Shown one piece after another: positions 16,351 through 24,723 of a DNA stretch of 64,000 bases. The notes beneath the pieces were generated by a model, which searched no databases, had not been told where the DNA came from, and saw nothing but the letters and a program-made list of their open reading frames with translations. The first letter of the stretch is position 1, and each line of letters opens with the position of its first letter. The position numbers were made by a program, and so were the translations under genes. The stretch is from an uncultured Chloroflexota bacterium (GTDB lineage Bacteria; Chloroflexota; Anaerolineae; Anaerolineales; Anaerolineaceae), in NCBI GenBank assembly GCA_902786265.1, contig CADACE010000013.1, positions 1-64,000 of the forward strand. Reading direction: 5' to 3'.

Positions 16351-17667
16351 ATGAAATATCACATTTGGACTGAAGGCTGTCAGATGAATACAGCCGATTC
16401 GCAGCGCCTTGCCTCGGCTTTGGAAGCTTTAGGCTATGAGTCCGCGGAAAAACCTGAAAACGCGGATGTCGTTGTGCTCAATACCTGCATGGTCCGCCAG
16501 AGCGCGGAAGACCGGGCATTGGGCCGGCTCGGCTCCCTCAAACCGGCAAAGAAAAAGAACCCGAAAATGATCATCGGGCTGATGGGGTGCATGGTCGGTT
16601 ATAAAGACCCGAAACCGCTGAAGAAAAAACTGCCCTGGGTGGATGTGTTCGCCCCGCCCTCCAACCCCAAACCGATCGTTGATTACGTCATCAGCCGGCA
16701 GATCGCCGACGAAAACAACGGTGACGCGTCCGCGGATTTTGAATGGAGCAGCGGTGAGATCATCCTGCCCAAACCGCAGCAGGGAACGGCAGTTTCCGCT
16801 TATATTCCGGTGGTTTACGGGTGTTCCCATGCCTGCTCTTACTGCATCATTCCCTACAAACGCGGAGCGGAACGCAGCCGGGATCCGGAGGAGATCCTCG
16901 CCCACGCACGTTCGCTTGCCGCGCAGGGCGTCAAAGAAATTACCCTTTTAGGGCAGATCATTGACCGTTACGGGCTGGACAAAGAAGGATATCCGAAGCT
17001 TCCGGAGCTCCTGCGGCGTATTAATGATATTGAAGGGCTGGAACGCATCCGCTTTCTGACTTCTCACCCGAATTGGATGACCGATAAATTGCTCAAAACC
17101 GTTGCCGAACTGCCGCGGGTAATGAACCATATCGAAGTCCCCGCACAATCCGGCAGCGATGCCGTCCTGGAAAGCATGCGCCGCGGCTATACGGATGCCC
17201 AATACCGGGACCTGATCGCGAAGATCCGGGATACCATCCCCAACGTCTCCATCGGCACCGATATTATCGTCGGCTTCTGTGGGGAAACGGAAGCACAGTT
17301 CGAGGAAACCGTGCAGCAGCTCAGCGACCTGAAGCTCAACGTGGTCCATCTGGCTCGCTATTCACCGCGCACAGGAACGCTTTCCGAACGCACCATGCCG
17401 GATGACGTGAGCGAAGAGGAAAAATGGCGCCGCTTCCGCGTGATCGAAAAGCTGCAGGAAAATATCGCCGCCGAACATCACGAAAAGCTGATGGGGCAGA
17501 CTGTCAGCGTCCTGTTTGAAGAAAAGAAACACCGCCGCTGGCTGGGCCGCACCGAAAATATGGATCTGGTCTTCGCCGATTCCGATGAAGATCTCACGGG
17601 AAAGACCCTGAACGTGAAAATCAACTGGACATCCCCGTGGACCATGGGAGGAGAGATCGTCCGCTGA
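16351..17667 (+). CDS. miaB: tRNA-2-methylthio-N6-dimethylallyladenosine synthase MiaB
   Basis: A 438-residue radical-SAM methylthiotransferase that adds the 2-methylthio group at A37 of tRNAs. The N-terminal UPF0004 domain carries the three cluster cysteines (EGCQMN, NTCMV, GLMGCMVG). The radical-SAM motif is CSHACSYC near residue 158, followed by IIPYKRGAERSR, the MiaB-type signature. A C-terminal TRAM-like domain ends the protein. Length fits MiaB better than MtaB or RimO. The Shine-Dalgarno signal is weak. It precedes mutS2 by 70 bases on the same strand. Confidence 0.93.
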   Translation: MKYHIWTEGCQMNTADSQRLASALEALGYESAEKPENADVVVLNTCMVRQSAEDRALGRLGSLKPAKKKNPKMIIGLMGCMVGYKDPKPLKKKLPWVDVFAPPSNPKPIVDYVISRQIADENNGDASADFEWSSGEIILPKPQQGTAVSAYIPVVYGCSHACSYCIIPYKRGAERSRDPEEILAHARSLAAQGVKEITLLGQIIDRYGLDKEGYPKLPELLRRINDIEGLERIRFLTSHPNWMTDKLLKTVAELPRVMNHIEVPAQSGSDAVLESMRRGYTDAQYRDLIAKIRDTIPNVSIGTDIIVGFCGETEAQFEETVQQLSDLKLNVVHLARYSPRTGTLSERTMPDDVSEEEKWRRFRVIEKLQENIAAEHHEKLMGQTVSVLFEEKKHRRWLGRTENMDLVFADSDEDLTGKTLNVKINWTSPWTMGGEIVR

Positions 17668-17737
17668 CAGAAGTCCGGATATTGTAATGGATCTGTCCCG
17701 GCCGCATTTTGTCTCAAAGAAATTCTGATATTGACAC

Positions 17738-20140
17738 ATGGCTAAATTTACTTTTGATCAGAAATCACTCACAATGCTCGAGTATCCGCAGGTTGTGGAT
17801 AAGCTTGCTTCCTACGCGAGCTTCAGCCTGTCGGAAAAACTGGCGCAGTCGCTGACCCCCTATACAGATCCGTCTGTGATCCGCTATAAACTGGAGCTGG
17901 TAACAGAAGGCAGAACGCTTCTGGCCGTCAACGACACCATCCGGCTGGGCGGCTGCATTGATGCCGACCCGCTGCTGGCCGTTGCGGAAAAATCCGGTGT
18001 GCTGGAAGGAGAAGTGATCCACCGTCTGGCTTATATGCTGGCGATCGGACGCGACCTGGGAAATTCCCTGAAATTTCACGCTGCCGAATATCCGAAACTG
18101 GCTGCCATGGCCAACGGGCTCACACCGCCCTACGGACTGATCCAGACCATCAACAATACCGTCACCGACCGCGGAGAGGTCCTGGATTCCGCTTCCGAAA
18201 AACTGGCTTCGATCCGCCGTGAGATCCATAATGCATATAACCGCCTGCTGGGACGGCTGGAAAAGATGCTGCGCGACCCGAAGATGCAGCCGATGATCCA
18301 GGAAGCCATCATCACACAGCGCGGCGGACGCTACGTGATCCCGCTCAAAGCGGAATATAAAAACCAGGTAAAATCCATCATCCATGACCAGTCCGCTTCC
18401 GGGGCAACGATTTTCGCGGAACCGCTGGCAGTCGTGGATGCCAATAACGCCTATCAGGAGCTTCAGCTCGCGGAACGGGACGAGGTCCACCGCATTCTGC
18501 GCGACCTTTCGGCACAGATCGCGGACCACGCGCAGGAGATCCGCACGGTCAACCACACACTGGCGGAGATCGATTTTGTGCTGATGAGCGCTAAATACGC
18601 CGACGACCTCGGCGCCAATGAACCGATCCTCGCGGAAAAATATAACCGGAACGGCAACCCTGTCATCAAGCTTTACGGTGCCCGCCACCCGCTGCTGCCG
18701 CAGGACAAAGCTGTCCCGATCGATGTCATCCTGGATGATGACAAATTTGTCGTCATTATCACAGGCCCGAACACCGGCGGGAAGACAGTCTCCCTGAAAA
18801 CCGTCGGCCTGATGGCCCTGATGATGCAGTCAGGTCTGCACATCCCGGCAGAATCCGGTTCGGAGCTTTCACCGTTCCAGAATGTCTTTGCCGATATCGG
18901 CGACGAACAATCCATCGAGCAGTCCCTGTCGACATTTTCAGGCCACATGACCAATCAGATCCGCGTTCTCAACAAAGCCAACGGAAAGACTTTAATGCTG
19001 CTGGACGAGCTGGGCTCTGGTACCGATCCGCAGGAAGGGTCTGCTCTCGCCCGCGCTATCATGCAGTATATCGTCGACCATCACATCCCCTGCTTTGCCG
19101 CGACGCACTTTTCCGAGCTGAAGATGTTCGCCCAGTCTACGCAGGGCGTGACGAACGCTTCGATGGAATTTGACCTCAAAACGCTGCGCCCGACTTATCA
19201 CCTCACCATCGGCCTGCCGGGCCGTTCAAATGCCCTGCTGATCGCTAAAAAGCTCGGCCTTTCCGAGGAGATTCTGGCAAACGCGCAAAAAACCATCGAC
19301 CCGACCGAAATGAACGCGGACAACCTGCTGGATGACATCAGACGGCAGTATGACGCCGCCAAAAAGGCCCGCTCCCATGCCGACCGGATGCGGTCGCTTG
19401 CGGAAAACAAGGAGCGGGAACTGCAGAAACGCCTGGACGCCATTGAGGATGAGCGGGAGAAGATCCTGCAGGAGTCACAATCGGCTCTTGAAGAAGAGGT
19501 CCGCGAGCTGAAGGAAGAGCTTTCCCGCATCCGTCGGACCATAAACCGCAGCAAAGCTCCGGCAGAAGAAGTTGCGCAGCTGGATAAGGATCTGAAGGCC
19601 GCGGAAAAAACCGTAAAGAAATCCGGGGAAAAGGCCATGAAGAAGGCCGCCAATGTTCCCGAAGACCGTCCGCTGAAAGCGGGAGAAAAAGTACGCGTAC
19701 GCTCACTGGGTACGGAAAGCCTGGCTGTCATCTCCAATATCCTTGGCGATGAAGCGGAAATTCAGCTTGGCGCGCTGCGGATGCGTGTCCCGCTCCGTGA
19801 ACTTTCGCGCCGCAATGAAGCGGACGCGCCAGAAGAACCGGAACCGCTGCCGGATAAATCCGCCCGGGTGAGCGGTGAAATTTTCCATGCCTCGCCGGGT
19901 GTTGAGATCGACCTGCGCGGTCTGGACAGCGAAGAGATGAGCATGCGTCTGGAAAAGTATCTGGACGATGCCGCGCTGGCAGGGCTGCCTTATGTGCGGA
20001 TCATCCACGGCAAAGGGACCGGGATCCTGCGGCGGACCGCAAGGAAGATGCTGCTGAACCATCCCCACGTCAAATTCATCGAATCCGGACAGGACAACGA
20101 AGGCGGCGACGGCGTGACTGTAGCACATTTGAAAAGTTAG
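17738..20140 (+). CDS. mutS2: MutS2 family protein with Smr domain
   Basis: An 800-residue MutS2. In other bacteria it acts on collided ribosomes or suppresses recombination; here that is by homology only. The core and lever domains cover about residues 1-320. Walker A GPNTGGKTVSLK is near residue 346 and LDELGSGTDPQEG is Walker B. A long charged coiled coil (about 520-640) follows. The KOW-like strand region is around 645-690. The C-terminal Smr nuclease-like domain (about 725-800) has DLRG and HGKGTG. The order and length are canonical. A dispersed hairpin (20144-20180) follows directly. Confidence 0.96.
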   Translation: MAKFTFDQKSLTMLEYPQVVDKLASYASFSLSEKLAQSLTPYTDPSVIRYKLELVTEGRTLLAVNDTIRLGGCIDADPLLAVAEKSGVLEGEVIHRLAYMLAIGRDLGNSLKFHAAEYPKLAAMANGLTPPYGLIQTINNTVTDRGEVLDSASEKLASIRREIHNAYNRLLGRLEKMLRDPKMQPMIQEAIITQRGGRYVIPLKAEYKNQVKSIIHDQSASGATIFAEPLAVVDANNAYQELQLAERDEVHRILRDLSAQIADHAQEIRTVNHTLAEIDFVLMSAKYADDLGANEPILAEKYNRNGNPVIKLYGARHPLLPQDKAVPIDVILDDDKFVVIITGPNTGGKTVSLKTVGLMALMMQSGLHIPAESGSELSPFQNVFADIGDEQSIEQSLSTFSGHMTNQIRVLNKANGKTLMLLDELGSGTDPQEGSALARAIMQYIVDHHIPCFAATHFSELKMFAQSTQGVTNASMEFDLKTLRPTYHLTIGLPGRSNALLIAKKLGLSEEILANAQKTIDPTEMNADNLLDDIRRQYDAAKKARSHADRMRSLAENKERELQKRLDAIEDEREKILQESQSALEEEVRELKEELSRIRRTINRSKAPAEEVAQLDKDLKAAEKTVKKSGEKAMKKAANVPEDRPLKAGEKVRVRSLGTESLAVISNILGDEAEIQLGALRMRVPLRELSRRNEADAPEEPEPLPDKSARVSGEIFHASPGVEIDLRGLDSEEMSMRLEKYLDDAALAGLPYVRIIHGKGTGILRRTARKMLLNHPHVKFIESGQDNEGGDGVTVAHLKS

Positions 20141-20143
20141 GGA

Positions 20144-20180
20144 CGGGGACAGTTTCCTCCTTCGTCGGAAACCGTCCCCG
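20144..20180. repeat. dispersed hairpin repeat, copy 2
   Basis: CGGGGACAGTTTCC pairs with GGAAACCGTCCCCG with one mismatch and a 9-base loop. It matches the element at 1034-1074 read on the other strand. It might terminate mutS2 transcripts, though no T-run follows. Confidence 0.6.
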
Positions 20181-20260
20181 ATCGATCTATACAGCAGGAT
20201 CCGCGGGATTGGAACCTCTGCAAAGCTTTGTTCGTTTCCTTACCAAGGAATTTTATTCAG

Positions 20261-21079
20261 ATGATCAATCATTTCGGCAAAGGGAAAAACTGGCTGCTTA
20301 CTTTGATCGTTTTCTGCCTCACCATGCTCATACCGGCAGGGTGCGCGGAAATCCGTGTGCAGCCGATCGTTGATACGGCTACACCGGTAACACCGACGGA
20401 GACACCGGTCCCTTCTGCCACACCGGCCCCGACAAATACGGTCATCTGGTTCCCGGCAACCCCGACGACCCGCCCGATGAGGACCCCGACACCCTATCCG
20501 GAAATCAATGAACTTCCCGACACGGGAGGCCTGATCCTTGCTGACAATTTTTCAAATGAATCACACTGGCAGACCTATCGTTCTGCCCTCGGAAACGCGG
20601 TGATGTCCAATAATGAGATGACGCTCGCGATCCAGAAATCAAACAGCACGATCGCTTCCTTTTCATCCCTGCCGCAGTATGGAGATTATTTTTTACGCCT
20701 GGATGTGAGTCTCTCTCTTTGCACCTGGAACGAAGACTGGTACGGCATCGCTTTCCGCGTCGCGGATTCCGAGAATCAATACAGGTGGCTGTTCAACTGC
20801 ATGGGACAGACCCGGGTCGACCGTTTTTACCGCGGAAGGACTTACACCATTGTGGATTGGGACATCAACGGGGTCGTCAAACCTTCCGCCCCGCAGAAGT
20901 TCACCATTGGGATCGCCGCTCAGGGATCGGAACTGCGCTTTTACGCTAACGATAAGCTGCTGGCTTCCACTGAGGATACGATTTTTACCACCGGCGGTTA
21001 CGGGCTGCTGGCTTCCTCAGCCGGTTACGGTCCGCTGACCGTCAGTTTTTCAAATTTCACGCTGAGCGAGATTTACTAA
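20261..21079 (+). CDS. lipoprotein with concanavalin-like (DUF1080/LamG-type) domain
   Basis: A 272-residue lipoprotein. The chosen ATG (20261) has AAGGAA upstream and gives a signal peptide ending in the lipobox PAGC near residue 29; the TTG at 20228 is rejected. A Thr/Pro-rich linker (about 40-85) leads to a beta-sandwich of about 190 residues (GGLILADNFSNESHWQTY, WYGIAFRVADSENQYRW, GGYGLLASS) of the LamG/3-keto-disaccharide hydrolase-like fold. No catalytic residues can be assigned. It probably binds carbohydrate or a surface partner outside the cell. Its last 4 bases overlap the stop of the convergent aldo/keto reductase-like gene. Confidence 0.8.
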   Translation: MINHFGKGKNWLLTLIVFCLTMLIPAGCAEIRVQPIVDTATPVTPTETPVPSATPAPTNTVIWFPATPTTRPMRTPTPYPEINELPDTGGLILADNFSNESHWQTYRSALGNAVMSNNEMTLAIQKSNSTIASFSSLPQYGDYFLRLDVSLSLCTWNEDWYGIAFRVADSENQYRWLFNCMGQTRVDRFYRGRTYTIVDWDINGVVKPSAPQKFTIGIAAQGSELRFYANDKLLASTEDTIFTTGGYGLLASSAGYGPLTVSFSNFTLSEIY

Positions 21080-21978
21080 TAAACCACAAAATTCAGGCTG
21101 CGGTCAAGGGAAGAGATCTTCTCCGCGTCATCATCGGAAAGCTCAAATTCCAGGACCTGGTAATATTCTTCGATCTGCGCCTCATCGGAGACCTGCGGCA
21201 TGATAATATTCCCGCTTTGCAGCTGCCAGCGCAGAATAACCTGGGAAGAGGTCTTTTTGTACCATGTCGCCTCGAGGCTGATGACCGGATCCGCGAAAAG
21301 CACCTGCTCTTCGCCCTTTCCGCCCAGCGGAGAATTGGAAACCAGCAGCGTTCCGGATGGTGCCAGATGGTCCCGCATATCCTGCCGCTGCTCGTACGGA
21401 TGCACAGGGATCTCCAGAACAGCGGGCTGAACAGAAGCCGCGTTATTGACAAAAAGGTCATAATTCTGCACAAACAAAAACCCGGACAGCCCGAGCGACC
21501 GGATCTTTCCATTCTCCGCCGCCCGCTCCATCGCCTGCCAGCATTCCAGATCTCTGGCGTAATCACTCTGCTGCAGTGTCGCCAGGTCGACATATTCCAA
21601 ATTCAGCCGTTCCAGCATTCCCTGAATGTAAGTATCTCCGTCCTCTTCAGTCCCGGCTGCGAAGGGAACCGCCACAAAGATATCTTCCCGGCTGACGAAC
21701 CCTTCCTCAATCGCCTTTTGGAGTCCCCTGCCCGCTCCCTCTTCGGCCGCGGGACTGCCGCCGGCTTCTATCAGGCGGAACCCCGCCTTCAGTCCGGCAT
21801 AGACAAGGTTTTCCGCTTTTTCCGAAGAAAGTCCGGTGCAGCTTATGCCAAACAGCGGAATATCATATCCGCTGTTCAAAGGAACCGCCGCGTCAGTATA
21901 GTTTTCCGCGTCTGCTGCGAACCCCTCCGCAGCGAATGATATCAGAAAAAATAACAAAAGCAAGCATAATTTCTTCAT
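21076..21978 (-). CDS. exported aldo/keto reductase homologue lacking the catalytic tetrad
   Basis: A 300-residue protein (one more if the adjacent ATG at 21981 is used; GAGG stands upstream). A signal peptide (MKKLCLLLLFFLISFAAEGF) directs it out of the cytoplasm, which is unusual because AKRs need cytosolic NADPH. The barrel is clearly AKR: FRLIEAGGSPAAEE aligns with the usual DTAxxYGNE block, REDIFVAVPF with the Lys block and YVDLATLQQSD with YLDLYLIHWPD. On that alignment the Asp is Glu71, the Tyr is Pro76, the Lys is Pro105 and the His is Gln136. All four catalytic residues are changed, so it is best read as a pseudoenzyme, perhaps a binding protein. It is convergent with the lipoprotein gene, overlapping by 4 bases. 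Confidence 0.8.
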   Translation of the reverse strand: MKKLCLLLLFFLISFAAEGFAADAENYTDAAVPLNSGYDIPLFGISCTGLSSEKAENLVYAGLKAGFRLIEAGGSPAAEEGAGRGLQKAIEEGFVSREDIFVAVPFAAGTEEDGDTYIQGMLERLNLEYVDLATLQQSDYARDLECWQAMERAAENGKIRSLGLSGFLFVQNYDLFVNNAASVQPAVLEIPVHPYEQRQDMRDHLAPSGTLLVSNSPLGGKGEEQVLFADPVISLEATWYKKTSSQVILRWQLQSGNIIMPQVSDEAQIEEYYQVLEFELSDDDAEKISSLDRSLNFVVY

Positions 21979-22291
21979 CATACATCCTCTGATGCCGTAG
22001 ACGATTGGAATTGAGACATCCACCGGTTCCCCGGGAATCTTTATCCCAAACCGGTAACTCTGATTATAACGTAATATACGCCGAATCGGCAAACGAAACA
22101 AATCGCCAAAATTATGATATATTTTTCACAGATCCTCACATTTCAATGCAATTCATCATGTTTTGATTTTAAGATATTAAAGATACGTGTTCATCTTTCA
22201 GAACTTCATGTTATTTCAAATATTACTCAAAAGACTTGATCTGATTCCGGAAAACTGAAAAATTGTTGTTATTTTTTTATGTTTTTCATAT

Positions 22292-22297
22292 TATAAT
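22292..22297 (+). promoter_or_regulatory. candidate -10 box for the exported-protein operon
   Basis: A perfect TATAAT lies 78 bases before the first gene of the operon in a 270-base AT-rich gap (22102-22374) that otherwise shows no gene. No good -35 is present at 16-18 bases, so an alternative sigma factor or activator may be needed. Confidence 0.35.
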
Positions 22298-22374
22298 TCA
22301 GGATAAACAGTTGATTCGTTATGTTTCAATTATCAAACCATTAACAATGGCAAAATCGTAAACAGGGAGAAAAT

Positions 22375-23478
22375 ATGAAGAAATTTAAATGGATTATTTT
22401 TTTGTTGATCCTGTGCGCAGCGCTGTCTTTCTGGACTTCGGTCGGCGCAGAGGGCCTTAGCCTGAATTTTGGTCCTATCGGTGTGAGTTCCGGCAGCGGT
22501 TACAGATCAGCGATTGATGCAGTGACGGCTCCTCTCTGCCATGATTCTTCTGATACCTGTAATGCATCGGAAAAAGTCGCTGAGTTGAGAAAAGTCTTCG
22601 CTGAGAACAAACTGGTCCCACAGGGAGAATGGCTCGAGAATAAATTAAGGGAAACCCAGAAAGCGATCGAAACAGACGGCTGCGGAAGTTATTCGGAAGA
22701 AAAAACCATTAATTCGATCGTGGCGGATCATATCAATTATTGCAAGACCACCGCAAATCCTCATTTTCATGAACATCCTGAAAATATAATGGATGTTTTT
22801 TATGCCTTTGGAAAAGTAGCAATTGAAGTGAAAGAAGCAATAATAAAAAAATATGCAGATGCTGAAGAATCAACAGGTAGTATTGAGGAATACCATGAAA
22901 AGATTGATAATGATAAACTCTGGGAATATATAAAAAGTCACAATGATTATTTTGCATATCAAAACAATTGCCAAGCTACTGCGTTATCATATGCGATGTG
23001 CCGTCAGGGATACGATGTTCAGGCTCATGGACAAAAAGGCTATCGATATGGGAGAATGAATGATGGTGATTATATAAGAATAGTGCTTATTAATTCAATA
23101 CTAGAGCCAGAACATATTTATTACAGGGACGAATGGAAAGATAGAACTACACTGGAAGAAATAGAAGAAAAAATGGCCGGATGGCCAGATGGCACTATTA
23201 TCTATATTGGTATAGGGTTGCATGGTGAGAATGATGTGGGATTGCCAATTGAAGGTGGACATGCTTTTTCAGCGGAAAAGGTTAATGGGGAAATCGTTTT
23301 TATTGATCCGCAGAGACCTGAGAAAAGCAGTAAAGAAGTCCGAGATTATTTCAATAGAGTTGATGAATCCAAAAATAATTTCTTTTTCGTGACTAACGAT
23401 ATTGATTTCAAACATAAATTGAATCAATTAACTCTGTGGGTGGACAAGAAGGAAGTCGTAGAACAGACAAAATATTAG
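22375..23478 (+). CDS. exported papain-like protein, resembling Tox-PL/papain-fold toxin domains
   Basis: A 367-residue protein with a signal peptide (MKKFKWIIFLLILCAALSFW, cleaved near residue 26). The C-terminal half has the pattern of a papain-like protease/deamidase fold: Cys199 in NNCQATALSYAMCRQGYDVQ, then His296 in EGGHAFSAEKVNGEI and Asp311 in FIDPQRP. The HAF...G.I.FIDPQ arrangement resembles the papain-fold toxin (Tox-PL) families of polymorphic toxins. The N-terminal 190 residues have paired cysteines and no known domain. Third-base composition turns distinctly AT-rich after about 22740, unlike flanking genes, which suggests transfer. It heads a three-gene exported operon. No immunity gene is obvious next to it, so a peptidase or housekeeping role outside the cell is equally possible. 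Confidence 0.6.
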   Translation: MKKFKWIIFLLILCAALSFWTSVGAEGLSLNFGPIGVSSGSGYRSAIDAVTAPLCHDSSDTCNASEKVAELRKVFAENKLVPQGEWLENKLRETQKAIETDGCGSYSEEKTINSIVADHINYCKTTANPHFHEHPENIMDVFYAFGKVAIEVKEAIIKKYADAEESTGSIEEYHEKIDNDKLWEYIKSHNDYFAYQNNCQATALSYAMCRQGYDVQAHGQKGYRYGRMNDGDYIRIVLINSILEPEHIYYRDEWKDRTTLEEIEEKMAGWPDGTIIYIGIGLHGENDVGLPIEGGHAFSAEKVNGEIVFIDPQRPEKSSKEVRDYFNRVDESKNNFFFVTNDIDFKHKLNQLTLWVDKKEVVEQTKY

Positions 23479-23503
23479 TCGGTAAAATACGGATGAGGAA
23501 AAA

Positions 23504-24706
23504 ATGAGAAGAGATAATTTGTTATTGGTAATGCTGAGCCTGATCATGGCTCTGATGGTTTTCCTTCCTGCTGCCGCATTTGATACGGGTGAGAATGACG
23601 ATTTTTTCTCAGGTGATGTGGATGAATTCACAGGAGCCTGTCTGAAAGCTTACGTCCTGAACGCGATGCTGGGATTTGACGGATTCGCAAGTGTCAGCGA
23701 AACCGATGACATGTGGATCTTTCTCGGAGGCATTCCGGGCGAATTTCAATATGATTCGATCTATATAACGGTCAATAAGCAGACCGGAGAAGAAGGGATA
23801 CTGGATCCGCTCAACGAGGAAGACTTTGAAATTCTGATGGCAGCCGTGCCGCTTGAGATCCCGGAACCGTTCATCGGTAAGGAAAGTACATTCGAATTGG
23901 AACCTCCCGCTGAGACGGCAGGTACGGCGGTCGAAAATCCGGCAGGGAATGAAGCGCCGGTTGAGAGCAGTGTTTGTCCGACGCCGCAAAGCTGTGCTGA
24001 TGAATCGGCAGGCACCTGCGCGGAACGATGCGGCGGTAACAATGCCTGTCTGGAGCATTGTCTGCGGGCCGGGAGCGGGACTCCCATGTCTTACAGCACG
24101 GTTCTCCCAATCGTCGATGACGGGCTGCCGAAGATGTCGGACGCTTTTATAACGGATATGGGCCTGCTGGCGGAAGAAAAAATGCTCGGAACCACGGCTT
24201 ATGATACTTCCTATATCGCATATCCGTATAAAATCACAGTGACCAATAATAAGCTGAAAACTTTTAGTTTTATGGCGTTATCAGTTCTTAACGGTAATAA
24301 AAATGCTGTTATTCATTTTAACCTTGGCTGGGAATCCGGACCTGACAATACTGATTATGGTCAATCGAATTGCGGTATGTTTGCACGATGGGGCGATTCC
24401 GGTTATGTTGAATTTTGGATCGATCAGGCAGGGGCAGCGGGAATTTACAGCTGGTACGGAAGGAACGGTGAAAGCCATGATGACAATTCTTTCGGACCGG
24501 AAGCAGCCTCCGGAAGTATGCCTGTCACGATTCTTCTGACAGACAGCAATGCAGCTATTCTTTGTGACGGAAAAGTGTGTGCATTCTCAAATTCTATACC
24601 ATTACCTGACCCCGGATATTGGCAATTCTTAGCCACAAGCGGTACGGAAAGCGGTTTTGGAACGCGCTGTGAATATTCCGATATTGAAATTCTGACATTT
24701 GAATAG
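23504..24706 (+). CDS. exported two-part protein with C-terminal beta-sandwich domain
   Basis: A 400-residue exported protein; GAGGAAAAA precedes the ATG, 25 bases after the papain-like gene. A signal peptide covers about residues 1-25. An acidic domain follows (about 26-135), then a Pro/Ala/Glu linker and a cysteine-rich patch around residues 152-187 (CPTPQSC, CAERCGGNNACLEHC) that could make two or three disulfides. The C-terminal 190 residues form a LamG-like beta sandwich (SYIAYPYKITVTNNKLKTFS, FARWGDSGYVEFWI), similar in style to the lipoprotein at 20261-21079. No enzyme motif is visible. The disulfide-rich segment beside a DsbA-like gene suggests a folding client relation (inference). 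Confidence 0.65.
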   Translation: MRRDNLLLVMLSLIMALMVFLPAAAFDTGENDDFFSGDVDEFTGACLKAYVLNAMLGFDGFASVSETDDMWIFLGGIPGEFQYDSIYITVNKQTGEEGILDPLNEEDFEILMAAVPLEIPEPFIGKESTFELEPPAETAGTAVENPAGNEAPVESSVCPTPQSCADESAGTCAERCGGNNACLEHCLRAGSGTPMSYSTVLPIVDDGLPKMSDAFITDMGLLAEEKMLGTTAYDTSYIAYPYKITVTNNKLKTFSFMALSVLNGNKNAVIHFNLGWESGPDNTDYGQSNCGMFARWGDSGYVEFWIDQAGAAGIYSWYGRNGESHDDNSFGPEAASGSMPVTILLTDSNAAILCDGKVCAFSNSIPLPDPGYWQFLATSGTESGFGTRCEYSDIEILTFE

Positions 24707-24723
24707 AAGAGGGATGGACTGTT

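Noticed and set aside
22375..23478. Confident call of a toxin-immunity pair
   Set aside because: The papain-like pattern is present, but neither following gene looks like a cytoplasmic immunity protein, since both are exported.
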